Part shown: one piece after another, positions 26,232-35,865 of the stretch
Layout: every line of letters begins with the position of its first letter
How positions within the stretch are numbered: the first letter of the stretch is position 1
Source: Saprospiraceae bacterium
GTDB lineage: Bacteria; Bacteroidota; Bacteroidia; Chitinophagales; Saprospiraceae
Reading direction: 5' to 3'
DNA: 64,000 bases
Assembly: GCA_020629035.1 (NCBI GenBank)
Contig: JAHDEC010000006.1
Location: forward strand, 94,793 to 158,792
Notes under the pieces: generated by a model
Databases searched by the model: none
What the model was told of the DNA's origin: nothing
Seen by the model: the letters and a program-made list of their open reading frames with translations, nothing else
Position numbers and translations under genes: made by a program

Positions 26232-27908
26232 TTAGTTTTTAATGAAATGTTTAGAATATCTCGTTTGATTACTCACAAAAGATAAGAAATAACTTCCTGT
26301 TTCCAAAGCTGAAACATCAATATATTTTCTTCCACCATTGGCACTAAAACTACTTACTTTTCTACCTAAAATATCGAATATTGCAAAGTCAACATACATC
26401 ATTCCATCCCATTCCACTACAAGCAAGTTATCTGCTGGATTTGGAAATATTTTAAATGCTGATTCGTCCATAGGATTCATAACTGCTACTAAGCGTTCGC
26501 AATAAGTAGAATCAGGTTCCAGTTCTATCCAGCCTTTCGGGCTTAAGTCTTTATCATCAAAAGCTGTGAAATTAACCGGATATCTCTTCATCCTAAAGGT
26601 CAAGTTGTTATTTACAACTAAGGTATCACCTTGAGTTGCAGGCGCAGTCCCAATTCTTGGCGTAATATATTCCCAAACGATATCATCTTCTCCGCTTAGT
26701 TCAAAAGAGTAGCCAAAACGTCCAGAGGTAATTAGTTTGTTGCCATTAGGTAATAGTTGGACACTTGATAAACCGGTAGAAAAAAGTTTAGTTGTATCCG
26801 GATGCGTTGTGGTACTTTCCACGACATTGGGCAAAAACACCCCATCATCCATCATGTATCTCCAATCATACATATCCCAAGTTGGGTTTATAATATTAGT
26901 AGCAGAATAATCGTCTCCAATACGATTGTTAAACACTCCAATTTTTCTAAATGAGGGATTCGAGAAATCAAGAAAATCGTCTATCCAATGCGTATCGTGT
27001 TGGAAAAACAACTGCTGATCTGTTGTATCTCCCCTACCATATGTTCGAGGATTTCCCCATCTCCACATAAGATCACCTCCCAGATTACTTAAGCCTCCGT
27101 CGTGACCAGCAGCTTCCTCAGTATTTGTGGTATGGTCGATAATCCAAATTTCATCGAAATAAGGAATACTGAGCATAATTTGGTCTAATTCTGCATTATA
27201 ATCTAGCGCATTTCCATGCATCCAATCAGGATGACCATCGGCTCTTCCATAGTTTACATCGATCAGATTTGGGTTTTCTGAAATTACACCAAAATTAGCT
27301 TTGGTGTCATCAAAATCTTGAACCAAATGATCCCATGCATGCCATTCCCAAATAATCGAATCATTAGAAGGATCAATTTCAAAAACCCAGTCTGGCCACA
27401 TTTCTCCCTGAGCTAAGGTAGATGTATCACGACCAGCTGCTATGCAAGCATCTGCATCTTTTAATTCCCAAGCCAATGCTATAATCGTACCCTCAGGCGT
27501 TATGGCAAAATCATGGTGCAGCCTATTTTCGCCATCATTCATCTCGAAATCCCACAATAGATTATTATCCCAATCTCTAATTTCTAAAATGGCTCCACCA
27601 CCCCCTGCCCAAATGGGATCTCCAGTTATGGTACTTGATCGTTTGGCTTTATATAATAATCCGTCTTCCATTAAGTAAGCAGTATTTCCAGGCCTGGTGT
27701 CCAAGCTATCTTCCCACATGTGGACTATTTCCCCACAGTTGTTAAGCAAATAAACATTGGGTTGATTGTGTGGATAGATTAAATTGTAGCCTTCATATAC
27801 TTTATCTGGCTGATAAGTAATTAGGCCTACTGTGTTTTGTCCAATGCTACTAAACATTAAGCACAAAAATATCGCGGTACAACATGGTTTTATTAACTTC
27901 ATCTTCAT
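26232..27908 (-). CDS. T9SS-exported arylsulfotransferase-like beta-propeller protein
   Basis: The 558-residue protein has a signal peptide (LIKPCCTAIFLCLMFSSIG-QN) and a propeller of the arylsulfate sulfotransferase type (GYNLIYPHNQPNVYLLNNCG, NRLHHDFAITPEGT, DWMHGNALDYN, FQHDTHWIDD). It ends with a type IX secretion sorting domain (FKIFPNPADNLLVVEW to YSKHFIKN). True ASST enzymes transfer sulfate between phenols using a histidine; several conserved His are present, but whether this copy is catalytic cannot be told. The sorting domain implies export through the T9SS to the surface or medium. Confidence 0.85.
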   Translation of the reverse strand: MKMKLIKPCCTAIFLCLMFSSIGQNTVGLITYQPDKVYEGYNLIYPHNQPNVYLLNNCGEIVHMWEDSLDTRPGNTAYLMEDGLLYKAKRSSTITGDPIWAGGGGAILEIRDWDNNLLWDFEMNDGENRLHHDFAITPEGTIIALAWELKDADACIAAGRDTSTLAQGEMWPDWVFEIDPSNDSIIWEWHAWDHLVQDFDDTKANFGVISENPNLIDVNYGRADGHPDWMHGNALDYNAELDQIMLSIPYFDEIWIIDHTTNTEEAAGHDGGLSNLGGDLMWRWGNPRTYGRGDTTDQQLFFQHDTHWIDDFLDFSNPSFRKIGVFNNRIGDDYSATNIINPTWDMYDWRYMMDDGVFLPNVVESTTTHPDTTKLFSTGLSSVQLLPNGNKLITSGRFGYSFELSGEDDIVWEYITPRIGTAPATQGDTLVVNNNLTFRMKRYPVNFTAFDDKDLSPKGWIELEPDSTYCERLVAVMNPMDESAFKIFPNPADNLLVVEWDGMMYVDFAIFDILGRKVSSFSANGGRKYIDVSALETGSYFLSFVSNQTRYSKHFIKN

Positions 27909-27991
27909 AGTTTAAGCAACAGCTAAGCTATGAAAAGAATCGATTCCTTAAAGTAGAACACCGCATATTTTTAGCAAGTAAAGCCAAATGG

Positions 27992-28405
27992 ATGACACAA
28001 TTAGCTAAACTTAAGATTGCAGCACTCTTTGGAGAATATTTAGATACTGATCAATATGATTTATTTAAGCAGCTCCTGACTAAAGATTGTCTATACCAAA
28101 TCCATGATAAAACATATCATAATTCGACAGACATTGCTAATCTATACGAGTCAAATATGAAAGCGGGCAAAGCAAAATTTGATAGATTACAATGGGGAAA
28201 AGCAATAGTTAGCCATATTAAAGACGATATTTATAAGGTCCATTTTACCGATTACCTAGAACACAAAGGCATTTCTCATACCTATGAATGTGATCAATGG
28301 GTTTATCTAAATAATGAGCTTAAAATTTATAAAATTGAACATCATGAAATTCCTGCTAAAAAGGAAGCGCTCGAGAAGTTCTATAAGCTAGTAGGTTTAA
28401 GTTGA
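27992..28405 (+). CDS. SnoaL/NTF2-like protein
   Basis: The 137-residue protein has the size and layout of a one-domain NTF2-like fold. It shows an N-terminal helix with YLDTDQYDLFKQLLTKDC, a TYHNSTDIANLYESNM helix, and beta strands HFTDYLEHKGISHTYECDQWVYL. Members include ketosteroid-isomerase-like enzymes and small binding proteins. No clear catalytic pair is visible, so the function is open. A second ATG at 27988 in another frame is quickly closed. Confidence 0.7.
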   Translation: MTQLAKLKIAALFGEYLDTDQYDLFKQLLTKDCLYQIHDKTYHNSTDIANLYESNMKAGKAKFDRLQWGKAIVSHIKDDIYKVHFTDYLEHKGISHTYECDQWVYLNNELKIYKIEHHEIPAKKEALEKFYKLVGLS

Positions 28406-28481
28406 TCTAGAGAAAACAGAAGCACGAAATGCCAATATACCTATCTATTGAATTAAGTATCTTAAGGCCATAATACAGCGT

Positions 28482-29465
28482 ATGCATAAAAATAGACGAT
28501 CATTTATCAAAACTTCAGCTTTGGGAGCTGTTGGAATCCCAGGTATAGTCTCATGTTTTGCTAATCAAACTGAGACAGCCGAAGGCATAAAACCAGTAGT
28601 CATCTCGACTTGGAACCATGGAATAGCTGCCAATGAAGCTGCTTGGAAAATTCTCTCAACAAATGGCAAGGCGATCGATGCCGTAGAAGCTGGTGTACGA
28701 ATTACTGAATCAGATCCAACTGGCCAAAGTGTGGGTATCGGTGGACTTCCTGATATGACCGGTGAGGTCACCTTGGATGCCTGCATTATGAATGAAGCAG
28801 GAGATTGCGGTTCGGTGGCTTATCTAAAAGGCATAGAGCATCCTATTTCGGTGGCAAGAGCAGTTATGGAAAAGACTAAACATGTAATGCTTGTGGGTGA
28901 TGGTGCCAAAGATTTTGCTTTAGCACAAGGTTTTCCTGAAGTCAACCTGCTGACCGAAAAATCTAAAAAAGACTGGGAAGCATGGAAAGCATCTGAGCAG
29001 AAAGTCCTGCCTAAAATAAATGTAGAAAATCATGACACTATAGGCTTATTGGCCTTAGACAAACATGGTGATCTTTCTGGGGCTTGCACTACCAGTGGTG
29101 CGGCTTGGAAAATGAAAGGAAGAGTCGGTGATTCTCCCATCATTGGTGCTGGGCTGTACGTCGATAACGAAGTTGGCGCCTCGACAGCAACGGGATGGGG
29201 CGAGGCTGTTATCCGAGCAGTCGGTTGTTTTTTAGTCGTTGAATTTATGCGTCAGGGTCATAGCCCGCAGAAAGCTTGTGAACTAGCGGTTCAGCGGGTC
29301 ATCGACAAAAATCCGGACTGGCGTGATATACAGGTTGGTTTTATAGCCCTTAATAAGGCAGGAGAATATGGTGGATACTGTATACATGCAGGTTTTGATT
29401 ATGCGGTGCAACATCCTAAACTGGATAATCAAATGATTAAAAGTGGAAGCCGCATGAGTTTGTGA
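28482..29465 (+). CDS. Glycosylasparaginase (N4-(beta-N-acetylglucosaminyl)-L-asparaginase), Ntn hydrolase
   Basis: The 327-residue protein has a twin-arginine-like N-terminus (RRSFIKTSALGA) with a possible lipobox (IPGIVSC). The Ntn-hydrolase core follows. The autocleavage site is NHDTIGLLALD, where the Thr after the Asp becomes the N-terminal nucleophile, and RVGDSPIIGAGLYVDNEVGA is the family's substrate region. It hydrolyses the bond between GlcNAc and asparagine in glycopeptides, probably in the periplasm. It is unrelated in fold to the type I asparaginases at 46-50 kb. Confidence 0.9.
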   Translation: MHKNRRSFIKTSALGAVGIPGIVSCFANQTETAEGIKPVVISTWNHGIAANEAAWKILSTNGKAIDAVEAGVRITESDPTGQSVGIGGLPDMTGEVTLDACIMNEAGDCGSVAYLKGIEHPISVARAVMEKTKHVMLVGDGAKDFALAQGFPEVNLLTEKSKKDWEAWKASEQKVLPKINVENHDTIGLLALDKHGDLSGACTTSGAAWKMKGRVGDSPIIGAGLYVDNEVGASTATGWGEAVIRAVGCFLVVEFMRQGHSPQKACELAVQRVIDKNPDWRDIQVGFIALNKAGEYGGYCIHAGFDYAVQHPKLDNQMIKSGSRMSL

Positions 29466-29470
29466 TCTAG

Positions 29471-30097
29471 ATGAACAAGCCAAACACAAAGCAAAGATTA
29501 GCCCTAATTATTTACGCGGGAGTAACTCTATTTGCCATATTATATTTTTATTCCAGTATGCTTTATCCTGGTGGTTCTCAAAATGATTTAGAAGCTGCAG
29601 GATTTAATTGGTTTCATAATTACTGGTGTGACTTGATGGGCGAAAAAGCGGCCAATGGTTTGCAAAATCCGGGGGCCAACTATGCCATAACTGCCCTCCT
29701 GAGTTTGTGCATTTCGATGGCTGTTTTCTTTGTTCTATTTAGCAAAACATTGGTAAAAAACCTTACCTGGAAAAGGATCATTATAGTCAGTGGTATAATT
29801 TCTATGTTCAATGCTGTGTTAATTTTTTCTGACTGGCATAATATCATGATTATCAGCTCAAGTATATTTGCTTTCATTGCACTCACAGGTGTTGTTAGGA
29901 CTTTTTACCTATCAAGTCTGAGGAACTACCAATGGTCTGCCCTCTTTATCCTGCTTGTTTTGTTAGTCCTTAATGTCATGTATTATACAAGCTATGGACT
30001 TTATTATCTCCCTTTTATGCAAAAGCTAGCCATGCTCTTTATACTGATTTGGGTTGTATCTTTTTCAATGTTACTTAGTCGAAGGCAAACCAAGTGA
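29471..30097 (+). CDS. Multi-pass membrane protein, DUF998-like
   Basis: The 208-residue protein has six hydrophobic helices. A conserved-looking loop after the first one (YPGGSQNDLEAAGFNWFHNYWCDLMG) resembles the DUF998 and related families. The pattern gives no catalytic clue. It starts 5 bp after the glycosylasparaginase stop and is probably cotranscribed with it. Confidence 0.65.
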   Translation: MNKPNTKQRLALIIYAGVTLFAILYFYSSMLYPGGSQNDLEAAGFNWFHNYWCDLMGEKAANGLQNPGANYAITALLSLCISMAVFFVLFSKTLVKNLTWKRIIIVSGIISMFNAVLIFSDWHNIMIISSSIFAFIALTGVVRTFYLSSLRNYQWSALFILLVLLVLNVMYYTSYGLYYLPFMQKLAMLFILIWVVSFSMLLSRRQTK

Positions 30098-30175
30098 ATA
30101 GGAAGCCGGATTAAATAGATTAATATTATGGCTTTTAGAAATAATGAATAGCTCATTTTTTTATACTTTAATGGG

Positions 30176-31204
30176 GTGACAGATCAAGATAAATCATGTT
30201 TAAATTGTGGTGCTGACTTATCCCTAGGCGATAAGTACTGCCTGCATTGCGGTCAAAAAGCTCGACATTTTGATTTATCTATTAAAAATATAATCACCTC
30301 TTTTATTGCCGTCTTTTTCAATGTAGACAATAAGGTCTTTCAAACCATTAAGGATTTATACATCCCAAATAAAATTACTCAAGCCTTTGTAAAAGGAAAC
30401 ACTAAACGTTATGTCCATCCATTTAAAACCTTATTTATAAGCCTCATTATCCTCTTCTTTGCCATCTCTCAGCTCATTAAAGATCTGGATATGAATCAAG
30501 GAGATAATTACTACAAGTCCCAACTTAAAATGGAGCAAGCTTACCAGTTGGATGCTCTTGCAGGAAAATCATGGCTCACTTCCGATAACTATGTAGACAG
30601 CTTGAAAATGCTATTGCTAGGGAAAAAGTCTAATCCGGCTCAGGATACTTTCGATTTTAATTTTGATATAAATAACACCGATTATGCACAGAAATATGGC
30701 ATTACTGTTAAGGATGTTTATAGCTTAAAAGAAGGAGAGCTTCTTGACAAATATAAGGTTGAAGGATTTTTTGATCGTCTAGCTGTTCGTCAAATCTTAA
30801 GATCCAGTCGAGACAAGGATAAAACGCTTCGGTTTTTTATTAATAATATGCTTTGGGGAATAGTCATCGTCCTCTTTCTAGGGAGTTTTATTTTTTATCT
30901 TTTGTATCTGAGACACAAAACCTACTATCAGGAACATGTCATGATGTTAGCTAACTATTTCACAATCACTTTCTTGCCTATATCTCTTATATTGATTTTC
31001 AGTCCGAAAACCAGTTGGTTAGGAAATTCCATCCCATACCTACTGGCTTTCACGAGTCTATTTTTTGTTTATAGTTTAAAGAAATACTTTAAGCAGAGTT
31101 GGTTTAAAACACTATTAAAATCAATGCTGCTAGCCATAGCCTTATTTGCTATTTTAATTATTGTTGTGATCGTCATTTTCCTAATTAGTGTCTTTATTTT
31201 TTAG
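30176..31204 (+). CDS. DUF3667-type zinc-ribbon membrane protein
   Basis: The 342-residue protein starts at GTG. It has an N-terminal zinc ribbon (CLNCGADLSLGDKYCLHCGQKA, four Cys) and the DUF3667 segment NKVFQTIKDLYIPNKITQAF followed by RYVHPFKTLFISLIILFFAI. Further on are three more membrane helices and a final long hydrophobic tail. The function of DUF3667 is unknown. No ATG in frame precedes the zinc ribbon. Confidence 0.8.
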   Translation: MTDQDKSCLNCGADLSLGDKYCLHCGQKARHFDLSIKNIITSFIAVFFNVDNKVFQTIKDLYIPNKITQAFVKGNTKRYVHPFKTLFISLIILFFAISQLIKDLDMNQGDNYYKSQLKMEQAYQLDALAGKSWLTSDNYVDSLKMLLLGKKSNPAQDTFDFNFDINNTDYAQKYGITVKDVYSLKEGELLDKYKVEGFFDRLAVRQILRSSRDKDKTLRFFINNMLWGIVIVLFLGSFIFYLLYLRHKTYYQEHVMMLANYFTITFLPISLILIFSPKTSWLGNSIPYLLAFTSLFFVYSLKKYFKQSWFKTLLKSMLLAIALFAILIIVVIVIFLISVFIF

Positions 31205-31246
31205 GAAATCGAAGATCTTATTGACCAACCAATTCCAATGCGGATT

Positions 31247-31753
31247 TTACTCAAGTTCAAACACTTCTTCCAGCACGATTTCTCTGGATCCTCCGCCTAC
31301 ATTTAATGGGTCGACCACAATCGAAATCTCTACATCCCAATCGTTATTATTCTTTTTAGTTCCAGTGATCATACCTTTCATAATTGGGTTTGAGCTACCG
31401 TTTACCCATGCGCCAGATTCCCTAACAAAACAATTCGCTAGATTTAAGTCTGCGTCTTCAAACATAAAGGTTTCTGCATTTTTATCAACTTCAAAACTCA
31501 AGGTTTCAGCCCATTCGTCATCAGCTATATTATCGCATTGCGCTCTCACATGATGGTATTGGAAAACTAAATTTTCTCCATCAGAAACTTGGTAATTTGC
31601 AACTAGGCTTAGCGTGTCAATAGCTATTTGTATTGATTTATCTGCTTGTACCGTATAGCTTTTCATTTCAGCGTCGCAATTGTCTGGATCGCAAGCAATG
31701 GTCAATAAAGTCATACTAAGTAATAGGCATCCGAATAAATATCTCATAATCAT
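31247..31753 (-). CDS. Lipoprotein of unknown function (paralogue of the next gene)
   Basis: The 168-residue product has a lipoprotein signal (YLFGCLLLSMTLLTIAC). It shares an architecture with the adjacent 31840-32349 product: DxxNCxAEMKSYTVQ near the start, VFQYHHVRAQCDNIADDEW, LSFEVDKNAETF, ANCFVRESG, and a C-terminal REIVLEEVFELE. The four Cys positions match between the two proteins. No family is recognised. The pair probably arose by tandem duplication. Confidence 0.72.
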   Translation of the reverse strand: MIMRYLFGCLLLSMTLLTIACDPDNCDAEMKSYTVQADKSIQIAIDTLSLVANYQVSDGENLVFQYHHVRAQCDNIADDEWAETLSFEVDKNAETFMFEDADLNLANCFVRESGAWVNGSSNPIMKGMITGTKKNNNDWDVEISIVVDPLNVGGGSREIVLEEVFELE

Positions 31754-31839
31754 TGTTTTTCCAATAAGACCTTAGAACTGATTAAATGGTTGGGTTTAAC
31801 TGTAGATTTATTTTGTCGATGGACATATTTAGAATCTAG

Positions 31840-32349
31840 TCACCTTAATTCAAATTCACCTTCAAAGCTGATAGCACGTTCTTTTCCACCCAAACTAACA
31901 GAATTTACTGATAAATCCGCATCAACCTTCCAGAGGGATTCACTCAACTTAAGGCCATGAATACTTCCAGCGCTAATAAAAAAAGATGCCTCAAAAGCTA
32001 GGTGGCCATCTTCATAAAGAAAACACTTAGAGTCCAACAAACTTTGGCCAGTAAAAAAGAAAGAATCAAGCGACGGATCAACTTCAAAATGAATACGTTC
32101 CATCCATTCATCAGCATCAATATGATTACATTGTGGAATTTGGTATTCGTATTCGAAGACAAGTAATGATCCAACCACTACTCGAGCAGTGGTATCGAAA
32201 AAAAAGGTATTAAGTTCAATCATCTTTTGCTCCTGAAAGCTAAAGCTTCGCTTTTCAGGATGGCAATTGATACGGTCACAGCTTATGGAGCATAGGCCTA
32301 AAAGAACGATGAGTGAGTAGAATATGCCTTTAATTATTGGATGATTCAT
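31840..32349 (-). CDS. Lipoprotein of unknown function (tandem paralogue)
   Basis: From the ATG at 32349 the product has 169 residues with a lipoprotein signal (FYSLIVLLGLCSISC). Matching blocks to its neighbour include DRINCHPEKRSFSFQ, VFEYEYQIPQCNHIDADEW, IHFEVDPSLDSF, SKCFLYEDG and the terminal RAISFEGEFELR. Divergence is high outside these blocks, so the duplication is old. An ATG 33 bp upstream only lengthens the segment before the signal peptide. Confidence 0.72.
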   Translation of the reverse strand: MNHPIIKGIFYSLIVLLGLCSISCDRINCHPEKRSFSFQEQKMIELNTFFFDTTARVVVGSLLVFEYEYQIPQCNHIDADEWMERIHFEVDPSLDSFFFTGQSLLDSKCFLYEDGHLAFEASFFISAGSIHGLKLSESLWKVDADLSVNSVSLGGKERAISFEGEFELR

Positions 32350-32511
32350 CATTGCTAAGGTAAGATAGATTTTAGAATACAAAGGAAATGCGGCACGATA
32401 AACGTTTAGCTCAATAAGAGCAATACCATTTCGTGTCCAATCCCTATTGGCAAGAAATCTTAATTTTTTTATACATTAGTAATTTGAGAAATAACAGAAA
32501 GCAGCGTAGAC

Positions 32512-33060
32512 ATGAGTTTCTTGAGTGAAAGTCTAAAAAATTTAAAAGAGGTAGGAACCATCACTAAAAGTTCGGGCCCTATGTGCAAGAAGATGGTTGC
32601 TCAAGCGCAACTCAAAGCTGATGCTAAAGTGGTGGTCGAATTAGGTGCTGGCGACGGAGTGATTACCAAGCACATACTCCAAGCATTGTCTCCGGATGCG
32701 GTGTTATTATCATTTGAGGTTAATCCTAACTTTTGTGAGTTATTAAGATCCATCGAGGATAAACGATTAATCGTAATCGAGGACTCTGCAGAGCACATTA
32801 AAAAATATTTGAGCCAGTACGGATTCACGGAAGCAGATGCAATCATCTCGGCTGTTCCTTTTGTTGCCATTCCAGAGGAGCTAACCTTCAAAATTCTTTA
32901 TGCTTGTAAAGATGTGATGAAACAAGGTGCTTATTATGTCCAAATTCACTACTCCTTACTTACTCGTAAAATCTATCGAAAGGTATTTGGAAATGTGGTG
33001 ACTCATTTTGTTTTTCGAAATCTTCCACCAGCTTTTGTACTTACTTCGCAGAAGGTATAA
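32512..33060 (+). CDS. SAM-dependent methyltransferase, phospholipid N-methyltransferase (PmtA)-like
   Basis: The 182-residue protein has SAM motif I VVELGAGDGVITKHIL, an acidic residue ending the next strand (LLSFEVNPNF), and IISAVPFVAIPEEL in the motif IV position. The N-terminus (FLSESLKNLKEVGTITKSSG) is that of the PmtA group, which methylates phosphatidylethanolamine, and resembles KsgA-type enzymes too. No membrane helix is present. Substrate is uncertain. Confidence 0.8.
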   Translation: MSFLSESLKNLKEVGTITKSSGPMCKKMVAQAQLKADAKVVVELGAGDGVITKHILQALSPDAVLLSFEVNPNFCELLRSIEDKRLIVIEDSAEHIKKYLSQYGFTEADAIISAVPFVAIPEELTFKILYACKDVMKQGAYYVQIHYSLLTRKIYRKVFGNVVTHFVFRNLPPAFVLTSQKV

Positions 33061-33087
33061 TTACATCAGGTAATATTTTTTATTGAT

Positions 33088-33115
33088 TTTGTCCCCTAGT
33101 CAGGAGCTAGTTTCG
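33088..33115 (+). promoter_or_regulatory. Possible promoter of the DUF1761 gene
   Basis: TTTG (33088-33091) is followed after 16 bp by TAGTTTCG (33108-33115), one mismatch from TAnnTTTG. The predicted start lies about 35 nt before the ATG at 33157. Confidence 0.3.
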
Positions 33116-33156
33116 GTATGCTTTTAAAATTACTTAATTAACAAAAATCAATAATT

Positions 33157-33657
33157 ATGTTACCTAATATTTTCGTCTGGATTGTTGCAACGCTTGTACC
33201 TTTTTTCTTTGGTTATGTTTGGTTTCACCCAAAAGTGTTTGGTGGAGAAACTTGGTACCAGCTTGCTAAATTACGTGGAGAAGATCGCAAACCAGCTACT
33301 CCATTAAACCTTGTACTTTCCTTAGTCCTCAATTTTCTGATTGCATTTGGAATGTTTGCTTTTTCAGTGCATCAAATTGGAGCCTTCGGAATGGTTGGTG
33401 CTGAAATGTCACTCCTCGAATCAGGAGTTGGCGGAGCTTTTATGGATGCTTATGGAGATGCGCATTTAAGTTTTGGGCACGGGGTATTTCATGGCATTTT
33501 TCCCGCAGTGGTGCTGTTTGTTATTCCTATTGTTGGATATGTCACTTTATTTGAAAGCAAGTCTTGGAAATACTTTCTTGTGTATGTGGGTTACTGGACG
33601 GTTTCCTTATGCTTAATGGGAGGTCTAATGTGTGAGTGGGGATTGCAAGGCTTTTAA
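33157..33657 (+). CDS. DUF1761 family membrane protein
   Basis: The 166-residue protein has four hydrophobic helices and the DUF1761 hallmarks: FFFGYVWFHPKVFGGETWYQ near the N-terminus, and HGVFHGIFPAVVLFVIPIVG. Family function is unknown. It stands alone, with about 170 bp of non-coding sequence after it. Confidence 0.85.
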   Translation: MLPNIFVWIVATLVPFFFGYVWFHPKVFGGETWYQLAKLRGEDRKPATPLNLVLSLVLNFLIAFGMFAFSVHQIGAFGMVGAEMSLLESGVGGAFMDAYGDAHLSFGHGVFHGIFPAVVLFVIPIVGYVTLFESKSWKYFLVYVGYWTVSLCLMGGLMCEWGLQGF

Positions 33658-33834
33658 ATGCTCCCAACCTTCGACAAGCAAAGGTTTGTCGATAGTCCCA
33701 AACCGTAGTTTCTGACTAGAAGTTTACAAACTAGCTTAGTGTAGAATTTGTAGTTTGTAGAGCACAAGCAATGTTAGGATTATTCCTCAACAAAATAGTA
33801 TATTTAAGTTATCTCAAATCAGACGCCATCTAAA

Positions 33835-34230
33835 ATGCTAAAGTTCTTCAAACAAAAGCGACCTAAATTTCCACCTTTTGATACGCTTGCAAACTCAGAA
33901 ATAAAGGATAAGTATTTTGTGAGAACTATGGAATGGGGCTGGCTTAATGAAACAATGATTCATGTTATAGATTCTAATGCTCCTAGAATGATAACAATGG
34001 ATCCATGGCCTCAACAAATTTATTTAGATGCTGATGGAAGCAAGACCATTCACGATTACGTTATATGGATGGCTAAACAGTATCCTAAAAATCGAATTCC
34101 AAACGAATTGGACGAAACCATTCTAAGTACCATTTCAAAATTAATTGAGGATGGAGGTATGCTCGAGTTGAAGGATAGTATTTGTCTATTACCTAAAAAT
34201 ATTAAAGAACCAAGCTTATTAGGTAAATAG
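33835..34230 (+). CDS. Hypothetical protein, 131 residues
   Basis: A soluble protein without signal peptide or membrane helix. It begins MLKFFKQKRPKFPPF and includes MITMDPWPQQIYLDADGSKT and a helical C-terminal half (NELDETILSTISKLIEDGGM). No family was recognised. The coding appearance (amino-acid composition, absence of rare Cys runs) supports a real gene. It precedes the DUF1456 gene by 92 bp. Confidence 0.6.
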   Translation: MLKFFKQKRPKFPPFDTLANSEIKDKYFVRTMEWGWLNETMIHVIDSNAPRMITMDPWPQQIYLDADGSKTIHDYVIWMAKQYPKNRIPNELDETILSTISKLIEDGGMLELKDSICLLPKNIKEPSLLGK

Positions 34231-34322
34231 TTAGCATCAGCATTCGTCCTCTATAGTTTTCTTTGTTCACTTTTTCTATTAATTAAGATAAGTCGTATCA
34301 TTGTCCAAATAGTTTAAATTAG

Positions 34323-34811
34323 GTGAATAACAACGATATATTAAGAAGGGTTAGGTACATCTTTGACCTCAATGATGATCAAATGATTAAGATTTTTGGC
34401 TTAGCTGATAAAGTGATTACAAGAGGGGAAGTTTCCGATTATTTACGAAAAGATGATCATCCTAATCAAGTATCCTTGTACGATAAGGATTTAGCTATTT
34501 TTCTCAATGGATTTATCAATTTAAAACGAGGTAAACAATCAGGACCGCCAAGACCACCAGAAAAGACATTGACCAACAACCTGATATTAAGAAAATTAAA
34601 GATTGCCCTTAATTTACAAACTGAAGATATCATAGAAATTCTCCAATCGGTCGATCTAAAGTTTAGCAAACATGAAATAAGTGCATTCTTTAGGCGACCT
34701 GGCACTTCTCAATATCGTCTGTGCAAGGATCAAATCCTTCGAAATTTCATCTACGGTTTACAAGATAAATATCGACCTAAAACTGAAGATGATAAAAAAG
34801 CAACCGAATAA
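34323..34811 (+). CDS. DUF1456 (YehS-like) protein
   Basis: The 162-residue protein starts at GTG and contains two copies of the DUF1456 unit. The first is NNNDILRRVRYIFDLNDDQM with DKDLAIFLNGFINLKRG; the second is NNLILRKLKIALNLQTEDI with CKDQILRNFIYGLQDKYR. YehS-type proteins are small, soluble and of unknown function. The stop lies 1 bp from that of the convergent DUF1028 gene. Confidence 0.9.
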   Translation: MNNNDILRRVRYIFDLNDDQMIKIFGLADKVITRGEVSDYLRKDDHPNQVSLYDKDLAIFLNGFINLKRGKQSGPPRPPEKTLTNNLILRKLKIALNLQTEDIIEILQSVDLKFSKHEISAFFRRPGTSQYRLCKDQILRNFIYGLQDKYRPKTEDDKKATE

Positions 34812-34812
34812 A

Positions 34813-35841
34813 TTAGATTCGATTTATTATCACTTTTTTAGCTGCTATTTTTTCCGATTTATTCATCACATTCAATAGGTAAAGTCCATTGGATTGCTCT
34901 AACAAATCTAGCTTGGTTTGACTCCCTGAATCTAGTAAAGAAATCCGCTTAACTTGATGACCTAAAAGGTTAAACACATCTATATGTGTTGCTTGCAAAT
35001 TGTTTAGATTAATGGTTAATATCCCAGCTGAAGGATTTGGAAACACTTTTATTTCTTCAGCTATAGCATCATCACTTGTGCTACTCACCGGATCTGGACA
35101 ATCATAATCATTATTAAGCTTCCAATTATCATACTTAGTTTGCAATTCGTCAATCGGTTCTACCCCGAAATCCGTCCCAGCAACATTTAAATCCAACCAT
35201 AAAGTGGTGATGGTATTTTCAGGTTTACCTACTCTCAAAAAAGCCGACAATGAACTTACACCTTCATCTAAACATCTAGAATCTGCACCTGGCACATTGG
35301 CTCCTTGCATAGATGCCATTAATCGTTCAGCTAAGCAGCCTTCAGTATTCAGAAACCTAGCCTCCATGGAGTCTAAAATCTCTGGACCCAACAATATGTT
35401 TCCTTGAATAGAGTAACCGGGACCGGTCTTGTGATCTTTATAGTCAAAACATTCATTACCTGTCCAAGCGGCAGAGGTAGGATTGCCTCCATTATATTCC
35501 ACTACTCCATATTGACGTATGCTTGGATTTCCTTGCACATCATTTTCGATTAGCCATTCGATAATTTCTGGCGCAGACAATCCATCTTGCATCTGTATTC
35601 TCGCAAAAGCTTGATTAGTAGCGTTCCAAAATGATTGTGTATGAATAGCTCCAATGCCTGGTAAAACATCAGAAATAATGTAGGCACCTGGAGTTCCTGG
35701 CCATATGATTGAATCACCACATGTAGCTCCTGCACTACCTATTTCACCAGTTAATGTATCAACAGCTACAATGGAAAAAGTATGTTGGCTTGTCCCAAGG
35801 GTAGCTAAAAAAAGACTTGCAATAAGTAATAATCCTCTCAT
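34813..35841 (-). CDS. DUF1028 protein with T9SS C-terminal sorting domain
   Basis: The 342-residue protein has a signal peptide (LLLIASLFLATLGTS-Q) and a DUF1028 domain (HTFSIVAVDTLTGEIGSAGATC, with GIGAIHTQSFWN and YSIQGNILLG). It ends in a type IX sorting domain (IKVFPNPSAGILTINLNN to KKVIINRI). DUF1028 proteins have an Ntn-hydrolase-like fold of uncertain activity; the Thr/Ser-rich start is hidden here behind the signal peptide. Export to the cell surface is predicted. Confidence 0.9.
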   Translation of the reverse strand: MRGLLLIASLFLATLGTSQHTFSIVAVDTLTGEIGSAGATCGDSIIWPGTPGAYIISDVLPGIGAIHTQSFWNATNQAFARIQMQDGLSAPEIIEWLIENDVQGNPSIRQYGVVEYNGGNPTSAAWTGNECFDYKDHKTGPGYSIQGNILLGPEILDSMEARFLNTEGCLAERLMASMQGANVPGADSRCLDEGVSSLSAFLRVGKPENTITTLWLDLNVAGTDFGVEPIDELQTKYDNWKLNNDYDCPDPVSSTSDDAIAEEIKVFPNPSAGILTINLNNLQATHIDVFNLLGHQVKRISLLDSGSQTKLDLLEQSNGLYLLNVMNKSEKIAAKKVIINRI

Positions 35842-35865
35842 AATCTGTTGGTTTCTTTTATTGGT

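Noticed and set aside
28482..29465. Glycosylasparaginase as part of the asparaginase defence system
   Set aside because: Different fold, periplasmic signal and 16 kb away; it looks like ordinary degradative metabolism.
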